NCBI RefSeq assembly: GCF_947242115.1 | Contig: NC_074715.1 | Span: forward strand, 47,440,086-47,504,085 | Length of the DNA stretch: 64,000 nucleotides | Source: Biomphalaria glabrata | Lineage: Eukaryota; Mollusca; Gastropoda; Planorbidae | Direction of reading: 5' to 3' | Shown here: in pieces, positions 46,475 through 57,200 of the stretch | Layout of the letters: each line of letters opens with the position of its first letter | How positions within the stretch are numbered: the stretch's first letter is position 1 | Position numbers and translations under genes: made by a program | Notes under the pieces: generated by a model | Seen by the model: the letters and a program-made list of their open reading frames with translations, nothing else | What the model was told of the DNA's origin: nothing | Database searches by the model: none

Positions 46475-46600
46475 CATGTTTCAGATGTATCTTTAGAATA
46501 CAGAAGATCGCCTCTAGACAGGATGGTAAGGGATGGAAGCAGGGTTTGAACCTGGGACCATCAAGGCAACAGTCTAGAGCACATCTAACGTCTCAAGTCT
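46475..46600 (-). repeat. SINE family B, diverged copy
   Basis: 'acatgtttcagatgtatctt', 'ggatggaagcagggtttgaa' (box B reversed), 'cctgggaccatcaaggcaac' and 'agtctagagcacatct' preserve the family order in reverse orientation. Confidence 0.7.
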
Positions 46601-47719
46601 ACTAAAATGTTAATCATCTGATTAGAAGCCAAACACTTAACTTAATTCAAAACAACTCTAGTCTAGTGTGTATCTTGTCTAATGCCCCCTACCATTTATC
46701 AATAATTAAATCTAGATAATTAGGTCTAGCTTTTATATATAATAGATTTAGTCCTAGATGTTCATATTGATTAAATCTAGATGTAGATCTAACAGTCTAG
46801 AAATATCTAATGTAGTGTATATTTAAAGGAAGTAGCTCAACAAAGGAAGGTAAGATGAAGGATGTTTATTTACAGTAGTTGTGATGTTAAAAGATAGAGG
46901 ACAGAACAAACATAAACAGCAGTCTTGGTTTTTAGTTCTTCCTGCCTACACATTTTACTGGTGCAGCCACTGCTGCGTTATCGCCACTACGCCACAGATC
47001 TGTATTGGTCTATAATTATCTCCGGACTCAGAAATGACCTTCCACCATTACACACACCTTCTCGTCCTAAAACACCAAAGAGCATCACTACAAGGTTCTT
47101 CTGTTCCTAACCTTTCTGCTAGATTGTCCACCGGCTAAGAATGATCCCTTTGTTGCTGTCGCTTCCCATCTACTTTTCTTTTACTCCATACCGGCATACT
47201 GAGTGGAAGATGTTTTTGTTTGTCTTTAATTTGAGTGGAAGTTAGGTCTTTCCAAAGTAGTGGTGTTTTTCAGAGGAGGTCTTCTACACATACTTGAATA
47301 GCGACGTGCCTTGAACCAGTTATAAATGGTGCAAATCATTAACGCAGGTGTAAAGTTATAATAGCATATATTGATTGATCCAACAAAGCGCTACTTGCAC
47401 AACATTCTTTAAAATGTATGTCTCCCTATCTACTGAACTTACTTATTTTTTAGCCCTAGCTCTAATGTCCTCTGACTTCGACACTACATTGAATCTAGAG
47501 CTATAGACCTTCAATGCCTTCAACTTGTTTATTAGTAATTAGTTTAATCACATTAAAATATGGTAAAATCCTAATCTAATTAAATATAAATTTAGATCTT
47601 GATTCTTGATTCTAGAAGAGAGTCAAGAAAATGTAGAATCTGTAGTGCTTCCCAAGACTAGAATTAGTGCCTGGTAGCAATTTAATCAATAATTTCAATA
47701 CCAGATTTACTATGACTAT
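46601..47719. other. Non-coding stretch rich in TCTAGA/AGATCT words
   Basis: About 46655-46830 is dominated by overlapping TCTAGAT/AGATCTA words. The remainder, to 47719, shows no supportable exon. It lies 5' of CDC20 and may be part of its first (5'-UTR) intron if the promoter at about 49160-49255 is right. Confidence 0.5.
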
Positions 47720-47960
47720 AGCTCTTGGCTTCCGAACCGGGGTTCGAATCCTGGTGAAGACTGGGATTTTTAATTTCGGGATCTTCGGCGCCTCTGAGTT
47801 CACCCAGCTCTAATGGGTACCTGACATAAGTTAGGGAAAAGTAAAGGCGGTTGGTCGTTGTGCTGGCCACATGACACCCTTGTTAAACGTAGGCCTTTAC
47901 ATCATCTGCCCTATAGACCACAAGGTCTGAAAGGGGAACTTTACTTTTTTTTTTTATACT
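47720..47960 (+). repeat. SINE family A, 5'-truncated
   Basis: It starts within the tRNA-like head ('cttggcttccgaacc'), keeps box B 'ggttcgaatcc', the whole body and the tail 'ctgaaaggggaactttactt' followed by a T-run. Box A is lost. Confidence 0.85.
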
Positions 47961-49150
47961 ATACTATGTATGTTAACAAAATAATATAATGTTAAGTATG
48001 TTACAATGTATTATAACTAGATCTATATATAATTATATACTAATATATAGACTCTAGGTCTAGATCTTAAATCTCTACTATTAACTAGATTGTTACTAGA
48101 TCTAGATAAAGCATCTAGAGTCCTAGACTCTAGACTAGATCAGTAGTCATAATAGTCAATACATATGAATTATGATTATTATACTAGTTACTCATTACTG
48201 ACTACAGACTAGGCTAGTCTAGGGCTAGCTGGATTCTGCTACACTGCTAGATCTAGTAACTAGATCATCATATATAATATTTATATTATATATAGATATA
48301 GGGCCAATATAGGCCTACTGGTATATTCTAGATCTAAGACTAAGTCAACTAAGTCTAGCTAGACTATAGAGAAGTTGAGAGTAGAGTTTCAGTTAGGCTA
48401 GGTTAGTTAAGTCTACATAATAGGTGTTAGATGATAAATGCATTTAGGCCTTGTCGTACTTTAATATAACAAAGACAATGTTAACATCTAAAGCTTTATT
48501 AATATTATTATACTGAATGAGGAAACGACTACACACTTCTAAGTTACTAAATCTAGATCTACTGAAGTCTAGTGAGTCCATCATTTGGGGGCCTGGCCTC
48601 CTTGCACCCCTGCATTTTGTGAACTATTTAATTATTTTAATCAATTTTATGTAAAAAAAAAACAACAACAATACTCATTTGCCCCCCCCCCTCGATTTTC
48701 AAATACCCTATGCCTATAATCTATAAGCTACGCCACTGACAGACGGATGATCTACTCTTTTTGAAGTAACGTCTGTATTATAATATTATTATTATATAAG
48801 ATATGAAGATCTAGAATCTAGTTTATCTAGGTCTAGAGATAGTAGATTAGATACAGATAGATCATAGAATGATAGATCTAGATCTAATCATCTATCTACT
48901 AATTTATCTAGCCATTCATGATTCTGAGCTCTCTACTATTCACTGTTATTCAGTATTCATTCTATTAAAATCTATTCTAGGACTACCGTCACTACGCCGA
49001 CTACGGTACCACTTCCCAACTCGTTTCCATGGTGATCTATTTATAAATCCATCTAGTCTAGAAGATGGTGTATTCTAAGTGTCTAGATTTAAATAATTTC
49101 ATTCTATCTAGATCTTTACACAGGTAAAAACATAGTATAGATCTAGCTTA
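47961..49150. other. TCTAGATC-rich low-complexity intergenic DNA
   Basis: Dense overlapping TCTAGA and AGATCT words at about 47995-48440 and 48790-49150, with a copy of the 'gaagtaacgtctgtattata' repeat at 48755-48785. No exon is supported. Confidence 0.6.
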
Positions 49151-49160
49151 CGACATACCT

Positions 49161-49254
49161 TTCAAAATATGAAAATAGCAGGCTAAATTGATGAACTGAT
49201 TTGATTGGTCGAAACAAGACTTACGTGAAAAATCCCATTGGTCTAAAAAATTGG
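49161..49254 (-). promoter_or_regulatory. Candidate cell-cycle promoter: CCAAT boxes plus CHR
   Basis: On the minus strand, CCAAT lies at 49250-49254, 49237-49241 and 49204-49208. The last two are exactly 33 bp apart. A TTTGAA (CHR consensus TTYGAA) follows at 49161-49166, about 38 bp downstream. NF-Y boxes spaced by about three helical turns upstream of a CHR are the known layout of G2/M genes including vertebrate CDC20. The next gene downstream on this strand is CDC20, whose start codon is 3.5 kb away behind a likely 5'-UTR intron. The role is inferred. Confidence 0.5.
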
Positions 49255-49895
49255 CTAGTCTAAACTTAGGCCCAAGAGAGCAGTTCGTATAAAGAGAGAT
49301 AACTTTCGATACGTTACCGGTAATTAGAAAATGTGGGCCATTTTTCTTCACCCAAGTATTAAAATTCACACCTCCGTATTAAAAGTGATTTTCATAATTT
49401 TCTTTAAAAAGGGTTTTGAGTTATTTTTTGTGTCATCTTCTTATCTGATATAATATAGGTACTTCAAAAAAAAAAAAAGGCTAATTAATAGCATGTACAC
49501 GAAGACGCACCATTTTTTGGTGTAATATTTTTGAAATGGAGAAATATAAGCAAGAAGACACAAAGCTATAAACAATCCAAACTCTAACCACTGGTGAAAA
49601 AATAGGTAACGTACCGGTAGTCGTTGAAGACGACAGAAATACTCTGGAAGTATTTGAACAATACCAATAAACAGGTAAATTAAAAAAAAAAACAACTAAA
49701 AATAGGTATTATATTCTCATGCCAACTTAGTGCCATCAGAATCCACATTCAGCATTTCATTGGATTTTTTTTTCACCAAATATTTTTTTTTGTGTTTAAT
49801 ATTTTAATTCCACTATTACACTTTTCAACAACAAAACAAAACAAACAAAAAAAAAAAAACAAGTCTATTTTAAATACTAATTTTAATTCCTTTAT
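49255..49895. other. Spacer between RPL37 3' end and the candidate CDC20 promoter
   Basis: Contains poly-A/poly-T runs and short open frames without recognised content. The RPL37 poly-A signal lies at its right edge. Confidence 0.55.
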
Positions 49896-52800
49896 TTATT
49901 TAGTAGCAACAGCTGAAGAAGCAGGGGCTGCAACCTTATTACGGGGCTTTGGGACAGTGCCTTCACGGAAACCATTCCTGAAAGAAAAAAATGAATGACA
50001 TTTTTTAAAGGCTTTAAATAGAATGAATGTCCAAACTATTTCTTAAGTAAATATGGAATTTGAATCACATTTATCTAACAACAATAACAAAAAAAAAGAT
50101 ACTGGTACAGGTTACATAATGAATGCAAAAGGTCAATTATATTAGCATTACATAAACATTTTGTCCTAAAAACTAGAATTCAGCAACTTTCCAAAAACAC
50201 ATCAGCTTGTGCCATTTTATAGGAAAACATTTTGCCTATGAATCAGTATTAATTTAATGTTTGCTTGTAATAATTTCCTTTTTGCTTTGCTGAATGCCAG
50301 AAAGGAAATATTCCCATGTTAAGGAATTTTATATTGGGGTTAAGAATTTATGTGTAAATTTTGAAAGTAAAAATCTTACCTAAATCGTCTAAATACAACT
50401 TTGAGATGTCTCATCCTGCCTGTGCCTGTAGTCTTTCTCCTTTGAGCTTTCTTTGACCAATTGTCTGCATGTAATTAAACAAAAAAAAAAAAAAAGATAA
50501 ACTATATAATGTACATAATGTTCTATATATGATATCAGATTAAATAGGTCCCAACTGGGTTTACAGACACTGCCAGTAACTCGTATACAATGAATGATTT
50601 CTATAACTTATCTATTTCAGTACAGTATTTAGTGATGCTATGTATAGTACTATAAAATATGAAACCCCACAATGATACAAAAATGAAAGGAAACAAAGCT
50701 TCAGTTGTTTTTTTTCTTCAAAGAAATCTTAACAAATCCATCAAGAACACAAAACTAAAATGCTACTAAACCTTGGTCAGACATGCCTACCCCAAGACCC
50801 AGAATGTGGAACATTCAGGTTGAAAATGTGGAATTTTGGGCCCCAATGTGGAACATAAACGCGTTTATGTTTGCTAGCCATACTGCACGCAATATAAATA
50901 AAACTTCTATTATATTACTTTAAAAACAATACTAGTTTGCTTCTTATAAATTAAATGTAAATATTATAATTAAAAGTAAGAAAACCTTTAATTCATAATT
51001 ATGTCCTTTGTTTGAAATCAATAGTTCTAACTCCTAAATGATGAATTCTAACTAAAATGTATTCTAATGACCTAGACTCAAATGTTACTATATTTTTATT
51101 TGTTACTACTAGATACAAATCTACTGACTAGATCTAGATTATTCTAGATCTACTTGATTATTTATCCTTTTATAGGGCTCTACTCTAATCACTCTAATAA
51201 CTCTAGATGTTGTCTCTAGTTCTAGATCTAACTAAAATAATTTAATAAGAGTCTACTAGTGACTTACTAGTCTAGACCTACATCTAATAAGTCCTCTAGT
51301 CTAAGAACACAGATTATAAAAATAATAATATAGATTATAGATCTAAATATTAATGTCTAGATCTATAGACTTATTCAACTTATTGAGAACTAAATAAATA
51401 GTAAATTTATTACATAGTAATACATAGAAATCTAGAATCTAATCTATCACCTTCTAAGTCTATTTCTAGACAGATCTCTAGAGATTTAGTATCATCTAAG
51501 TGCTAGTCCTACTTTTACTTTTAGATCTAGAAACTAAACTAATAATTAATTTAGACTATGTAATAATACTAATAAGTAGAATAGTAGATTTATTCTGTAG
51601 CCTTACTGTGTCTAAGTTAATTAATTACATTTAGGTCTAGATCTAGGTCTTTAATAATATATTTTTAAAATAATCCTTTTCTTAGATTACTTAGAAACCT
51701 AAGAAACCAGTTGAGTTAGTGTTAGTTACTATTAGAATAATGACAATACTCTGATTATACTAATTATAGACTCCAATAGTCACTCAATAGTGGCAATAAG
51801 GCAATAGCAATTCCAAAAGTAGAGTCTAGATCTAGTCTAGACTAGTAGTAGAGCCATTGTTGGGAAAAGAAAGGGATTTGAATGAAACATTTGGCTTATT
51901 AGCACTTACTAGATTCTAAGAATAGATCTAGATCTAGAGTACTAGATCTATGTCTAAATCTAGCTCAACCTTATCTTCATAAATTTAGGACACACCGGGT
52001 CCGGGAGAAGATGAAATGTAAACAATAAACACAGACATATATATATTTTATTTTGCATTCAGTATTTTAATTTCGCATTATTAAGAAATAATAAAAAATT
52101 GGCAATTTGTTGTTTTTTTTTGTGTCGGAATTCAGACTTGGCGGAACAAAAAATCGTGAATGCGGAACATGTGAGCTTTTTTGATGCTTTTGCGGGATGG
52201 TTCCGCATAATGCGGGACTGTATGCATGTCTGCTTGGTTAGACCATATTGGGATAAACATCCCCAGCATGAGATCCCACAAGGAAATTTGCTGTCATTAC
52301 AAGGACTCTTCTCAACTAAAAAGCAACATCTAAATAATTAGAACATACACAACATACAGAAGTTCATTGAGTGATTGCACACCAAGTTGTGAACCTTATG
52401 TTTCCTAGTTAACGAGTAGCACTGATACTATCTGACAGAGTAAGGAACGAACACATATTTGTCTAGATTCTCTAGATGAACTAGATTTTAACCCTCTGTA
52501 TTTGCCATGAAGGAAAGAAGTTGCACACTTCCTGAATGGTGGCAGTTGTTTTCTAAGATTTTTCAGACTTTGCTAAAGACATTTTTGATCAAAAGGTTCA
52601 TTAAAATATATGGTATTTTTGTGTGTGTCATTTTTCTTGCAATTTTTATAAGGTTGTCTAAACGGGTGCAATAATCTAGATGACATATCACATTGACGAA
52701 GTTATTTCCACACGTGAGAAGTCCTATTGTAATTATTAGGACCAATTCAGAACAGTACTTTATCTTTTGAAGTACAATTAGAGAATGAATCTTGTGTTAT

Positions 52801-53967
52801 AATATATGTTTAGGTCTGAATAAGAAGCTGGATTGATTAACTCACAATGCCTTAGGCGAGGACTTGGATAAGCACACCTAGAGCATGTTTTCTTCTGAAT
52901 GTGGAAGGCTCTCTGTCCACACCTTCGGCAAAAGGTGTGGGTTTTGTTGTGCCGTTTACCAAAACTTGATGTACCCTTGGTCTGTGTAATAAAAAAAAAA
53001 TTATATTACATAAATATATCAGTGGTTTGACATGAAAATGCTATTTTTATGCACGATGCATAAAACTTTCATGATACTATGCTAACTAACTTAAGTGCAA
53101 ACAAGGTCCAAAATCGCACTAAGCAAGAATATAGATGTGTTCATCTGGGATGTCTAAGCAACTGTGAGGTTAAAATAAAAATTTGACTAGATTCTACATA
53201 AAACATTCAATGCCAATGCAATTTATTAATGGCATTGGGGGTAATTTAAATTCTGTAAAAAAGAAAACTTGACTTTTATTTTATACTTTTTATGTATCTA
53301 ATAGTACTAATACTAGAATCTACAAGTTTAAGAATAGTACGAGTATGATGAGACTCTTTGATGAACTTGTTAAGTTAGGCATAAATTAATTCAAAGCAAT
53401 TCTGAGACTATTTCATTTTCACCAGTGTCGGGGCAGTGTGAGTAGACAGTGCACAACTCAATCTAATCAAATCTAGATATAACTTATTTCTATAAGAATC
53501 TTTATACTTCAGTTATCTACTATTAGATCTACTTAGTAGTACTATCTAGAGACTAGACTAACTAGATCTATAATTCTAGATCTATATTACTCTATTAATT
53601 TAATTACTCTCAAATCAGGTCAGGATAAAAAATGTCTATACTTTAAAGGCGATTTAAAATGTTCATCATTAATAAGATCTATCGTTTTTATTTACTTTCT
53701 ATGTCATTATCTGGCTGTAACTCTTATGAATTTCGTTTAGAACTTCTCAAAAAATAAATTTTGAGTATGAACTTTATCGATAATAGACAGTTCGGTTTTG
53801 GGAAATAAGTATTAGGCATTGGCATGTCTAAATTACAAAAAGTCAAAACCAAAGCAGATAATTGTGTGTAAGTTTGCTTTTTAAATAACAATAATGTAAA
53901 AATAAAAGATTATTAAATTGATGATTACAGATATTTGTTAATCTACACAAGCATTTCAACGTACCAT
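49896..53967 (-). CDS. RPL37: 60S ribosomal protein L37 (eL37), 4 exons, 101 aa
   Basis: A large-subunit ribosomal protein with a C2-C2 zinc ribbon. Exons are 53965-53967 (the ATG alone), 52846-52981, 50380-50464 and 49896-49977, 306 nt with stop. The protein starts [20 protein letters not shown] and has paired CRRC (about 19-22) and CSRC (about 34-37). It continues [41 protein letters not shown] first exon ending right after the ATG is usual for ribosomal protein genes. A 5' TOP-like pyrimidine tract (CTCTTTCTTTT, 53988-53998) lies just upstream. AATAAA signals overlap the stop codon (minus strand, 49891-49900), predicting a very short 3' UTR. Intron 2 holds a DNA transposon-like insertion. 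Human CGYP is CAYP here, a mild change. Confidence 0.97.
50778..52232. mobile_element. Non-autonomous DNA element in RPL37 intron 2, 1455 bp
   Basis: The left end CAGACATGCCTAC (50778-50790) and the right end GTATGCATGTCTG (52220-52232) are inverted repeats matching at 12 of 13 bases. Both are flanked by a perfect direct repeat CTTGGT (50772-50777, 52233-52238). Subterminal words 'atgtggaac' (left) and 'atgcggaac' / 'gcgggat' (right) recur several times. The centre, about 51090-51965, is TCTAGATCTAG-rich filler with no transposase. A 6 bp duplication is uncommon, so the superfamily is left open. Confidence 0.65.
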
Positions 53968-54249
53968 TTTGATCGACCGGAAGTACCAAAAGAAAGAGCT
54001 TGGACGAATGAACCGGAACTAAAACATTATTCCCACGTGACATTTCTAAAATTAAATTATTTTTGTTTACACTCGACTTTGTAACCAGGAAGTTGACACG
54101 TGGAGTGTTACACGTAAATACACAATCGTGTCAATTTAACTAGATATAAAGCCAACACATCGAATAAAAATGTTAGATTTCTTTAAAAAGCGCACCTCAG
54201 AGAAAAGTAGCATAGAATATCAATACAAACTGTGTTGGTCTATGATAAA
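53968..54249. promoter_or_regulatory. Bidirectional promoter between RPL37 and FBXO4
   Basis: The two start codons are 282 bp apart on opposite strands. Visible sites include an ETS-type CCGGAAGT (53977-53984), a second 'accggaac' at about 54012, and two CACGTG E-boxes (54034-54039, 54097-54102). On the minus strand, a TOP-like tract (53988-53998) fits an RPL37 transcription start there. Which sites serve FBXO4 cannot be told. Confidence 0.65.
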
Positions 54250-54262
54250 ATGTCTTCTCTAG
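54170..54262 (+). promoter_or_regulatory. uORF overlapping the FBXO4 start codon
   Basis: An ATG at 54170 opens a 30-codon frame (MLDFFKKRTSEKSS...) that ends TAG at 54260-54262. This is 10 bases past the FBXO4 ATG (54250) and in another frame. If it lies in the mRNA it should reduce FBXO4 translation. The transcription start is unknown, so inclusion is not proven. Confidence 0.45.
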
Positions 54263-57200
54263 TACTTATAAACACACATCTTACAAGTACTATTACCAGC
54301 ACTTCCAGTTCTACTTGTTCTTGTTGTGATAATACTAATACTAGTAATAGTACTACAAGTGAACATAATATTGATTTTCAAAGATATAACAGTTGTAAAC
54401 TTGGACATTTTTTTTCGTCGCGTGAAAGTGATCAGTTCGAACAAGCTGCGGTCGAGCAGAGAACCTTTAATGTTTTTCGGTCTGGAGAAAAAGATGATAT
54501 CAATGAAAACGATATTTTTCAGTTTTTGACGTCCATACAGAACTTACTGCTTAAGTATAGAATGTACAGTAAATCACAAGCTGGCAATGTCAGTTCGGGA
54601 GGATTGCAACAGTTCATCACAAGAAAGCTTCAGCTAAAGTTTGGAAACAGTGGAAGCCTAACACAAAGACTCAAAGCATTGTATTTAAAAGATGAATCAA
54701 TTATTTCTTTTTCTAATGATTCTAATTATGGTGATTCAAGTTTTATTCAGTGTCTACCAGTAAGTTATGTAATGTTTTCCTAAAGAATCTTTTAACCAAT
54801 CCTGCTATTGCTTTTTTTTTTTTTTTTTTTTGCCTACACTTCACTGGCAATTCAACTATTGCAACATCGAATCTCGATACATGCTATACAGAGCACTACT
54901 TTGCTTTTTTTTTAATCACTCATTTTTGTTGTAGCTTCAGCATCCAGTTTTGAATGATAGCATAAAATAATAAATAAAACTTATATAATTAAAAGCATTT
55001 CTTCAAGAAAAAAATTATTACTTTTAGAGATCAAAACTTTTGTCCTCACAAGCCTCCTGTAATATTTTCTCATTCCAATAAACAATTTTCTTTTTAAAAA
55101 AACACAGGCTTTGGGTTCCTGTATGTTATAAAAATAATGTTACAAGTAAATTCAATAGTATTATGTGTGTTGCTATTAATCCAGATGATTCATTATGAAA
55201 AATACGTTTTTCAACTATAACATTTTTATGTTCATTTATATCTAATTGTATGTGACAAAGTGCAGCATTATTAATAATTCCTAAAACTAGTTACATTTTT
55301 GTAAAATTTAATATTAATGTAGTTATCTAGAGAAAACATACTCTACATACTTTATCAATCCTTTAAATTTATTTGCTATTTTCATTTTTTTTTCCCAGAT
55401 AAATTTGAAGTATGAGATATTTTCATACCTGGATGCGAGATCATTATGCATGGCATGTTGTGTTAATCGAGAATGGAGTCAGTTAACTTGTGATGACTTA
55501 CTGTGGAGGCATCTGCTTCAGAAAGATGTCAAAAGCTGGAGTCAGATTTCTCATATGACAAATCCAAAAATGTATCAGGAAGTAAATTCAGAATGGTCAC
55601 TTAAAGAAATGTAAGTTCTTTAGTAGGCCTATTCATTGAGCTCTAGGTTGTGGTAATAGCATTGTAGGCACTATTACCATTCATAAATAGAAACAATATG
55701 AAGTTTTCAATTTTATTTAACCTACTTTTCAAACTAAAAGAAATATTTCCTATGAATTGTATACTTGTTTTTGCTCATTCAAATCTAAGATTTAAAAAAA
55801 AAATTACTCTTTGTATTTTAAAGCATAAAAATTTAATATATTATACAGACAAAAAGGCAGTGTGTTCAAACTTTATAAAGTACAGTTGGGATTGACTTTC
55901 TGAATAAAAATATTGTAATTTTATGCATTATTGTAGGTTCAAATTTTATTTAAAAAATGATAATGTTCACATCCTAGAGTCTGAATCTCTTCCAAGGCAA
56001 CATTTGATTCACACTACTACATTAACAGAGCAAAGTCCTTACTTTTACAAAGTCCTTACTTTTTTCTACCTTACTGTAAATAGCTTTTTACTTCTATTAA
56101 ATCATGGTGCCAACAATATACACACAATTCTTAAAGATCCCAAGTTGACTCTGAAAAATGCAACTTGTAGAATAATATTTAATATTGGCAAAAAGAACAT
56201 ACATTTCTCATTTCAATCGTTCACAGATATTTAAAGTGTTCACCTGAATTTCAAAAACAGCTCAGGCAATCCAACTCCACATTCCATCAAGTGTCATCAG
56301 TTTTAAAATATTTTGTGCCTAAAAAAGTGCCTAAAGTTGCCATGTTTGGCCCAGGTCTTGAACAGTCAACTAGTGCTATTGTACGACGCATGCTGTATGA
56401 AGATAACCCCACATTTCTAAGAACAGCCATGTTTCCTGGTCAATTTGATGGTATAAATCTCTTAATTTAAATACTCTATTATTACAAATAATGACTTGCA
56501 TATTTATAATTACCGTCTTTATGAGTTCGATGATAAATACAATTTTAATTATTTTATTTGTTTGCAGGAGTTGGTGGTGGAATGACTTTAAAAATGCCAA
56601 CAGGACATTCCATGCATTTGTCAGTTTTATATTCAGCCTCTAAACATGAAAGAGAAAACAGAAATGCTCAACAAAGAGTAGAAAATAACAGAATGCTACA
56701 GGTAAAAAAAAGTGATTTCCTTTAGAATTATAATTGTAATAAATAAGATACTAACATACACATTTTCAAATGTTATACAATATGTGCTTGCATTTAATAA
56801 CGTTTTGTATCTTCCTATACATTATTGATGTGTACATGCTTCTAAACATTTTTAGTAGTTCTTTAAAATGATTTCTATTTAGAGTTTAAGGCTACTATTT
56901 TGCATGGCTCATGCCCCATTGACTTGCATTGCCCACGCTGTCATGAGTAACATGAAACAGTGCCTAATGTCCTTTATGCTTGTCTCAGACTTGTGGATTT
57001 CCAATTCAATCCAGGACTTTTTAAAGAAACGATTTGAGCATTTCAGCTGAGTTTCATGATAATGATTAAGAGCTTTTAAATAAAAGGCATACAAATTGCT
57101 ATTTCAGTTAATAATCACACCCTGACCAGTTTGCCTCTTAATGCCTTTTAGTTATGAGGTTGAGAAACAGGCTAATGCAGTGGCCTAGCTAGCATGGCCC

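Noticed and set aside
47612-47870. Minus-strand frames of about 62 codons
   Set aside because: Both lie in the antisense of the SINE family A copy at 47720-47960. The same kind of artefact occurs at 63619-63804, 57332-57526 and 31976-32242 (the last from a LINE).
53610-53670. Possible C/D-box snoRNA in RPL37 intron 1 (minus-strand AATGATGA followed by CTGA)
   Set aside because: RPL37 introns host snoRNAs in some animals, but here there is no terminal stem, no C'/D' pair and spacing is poor.
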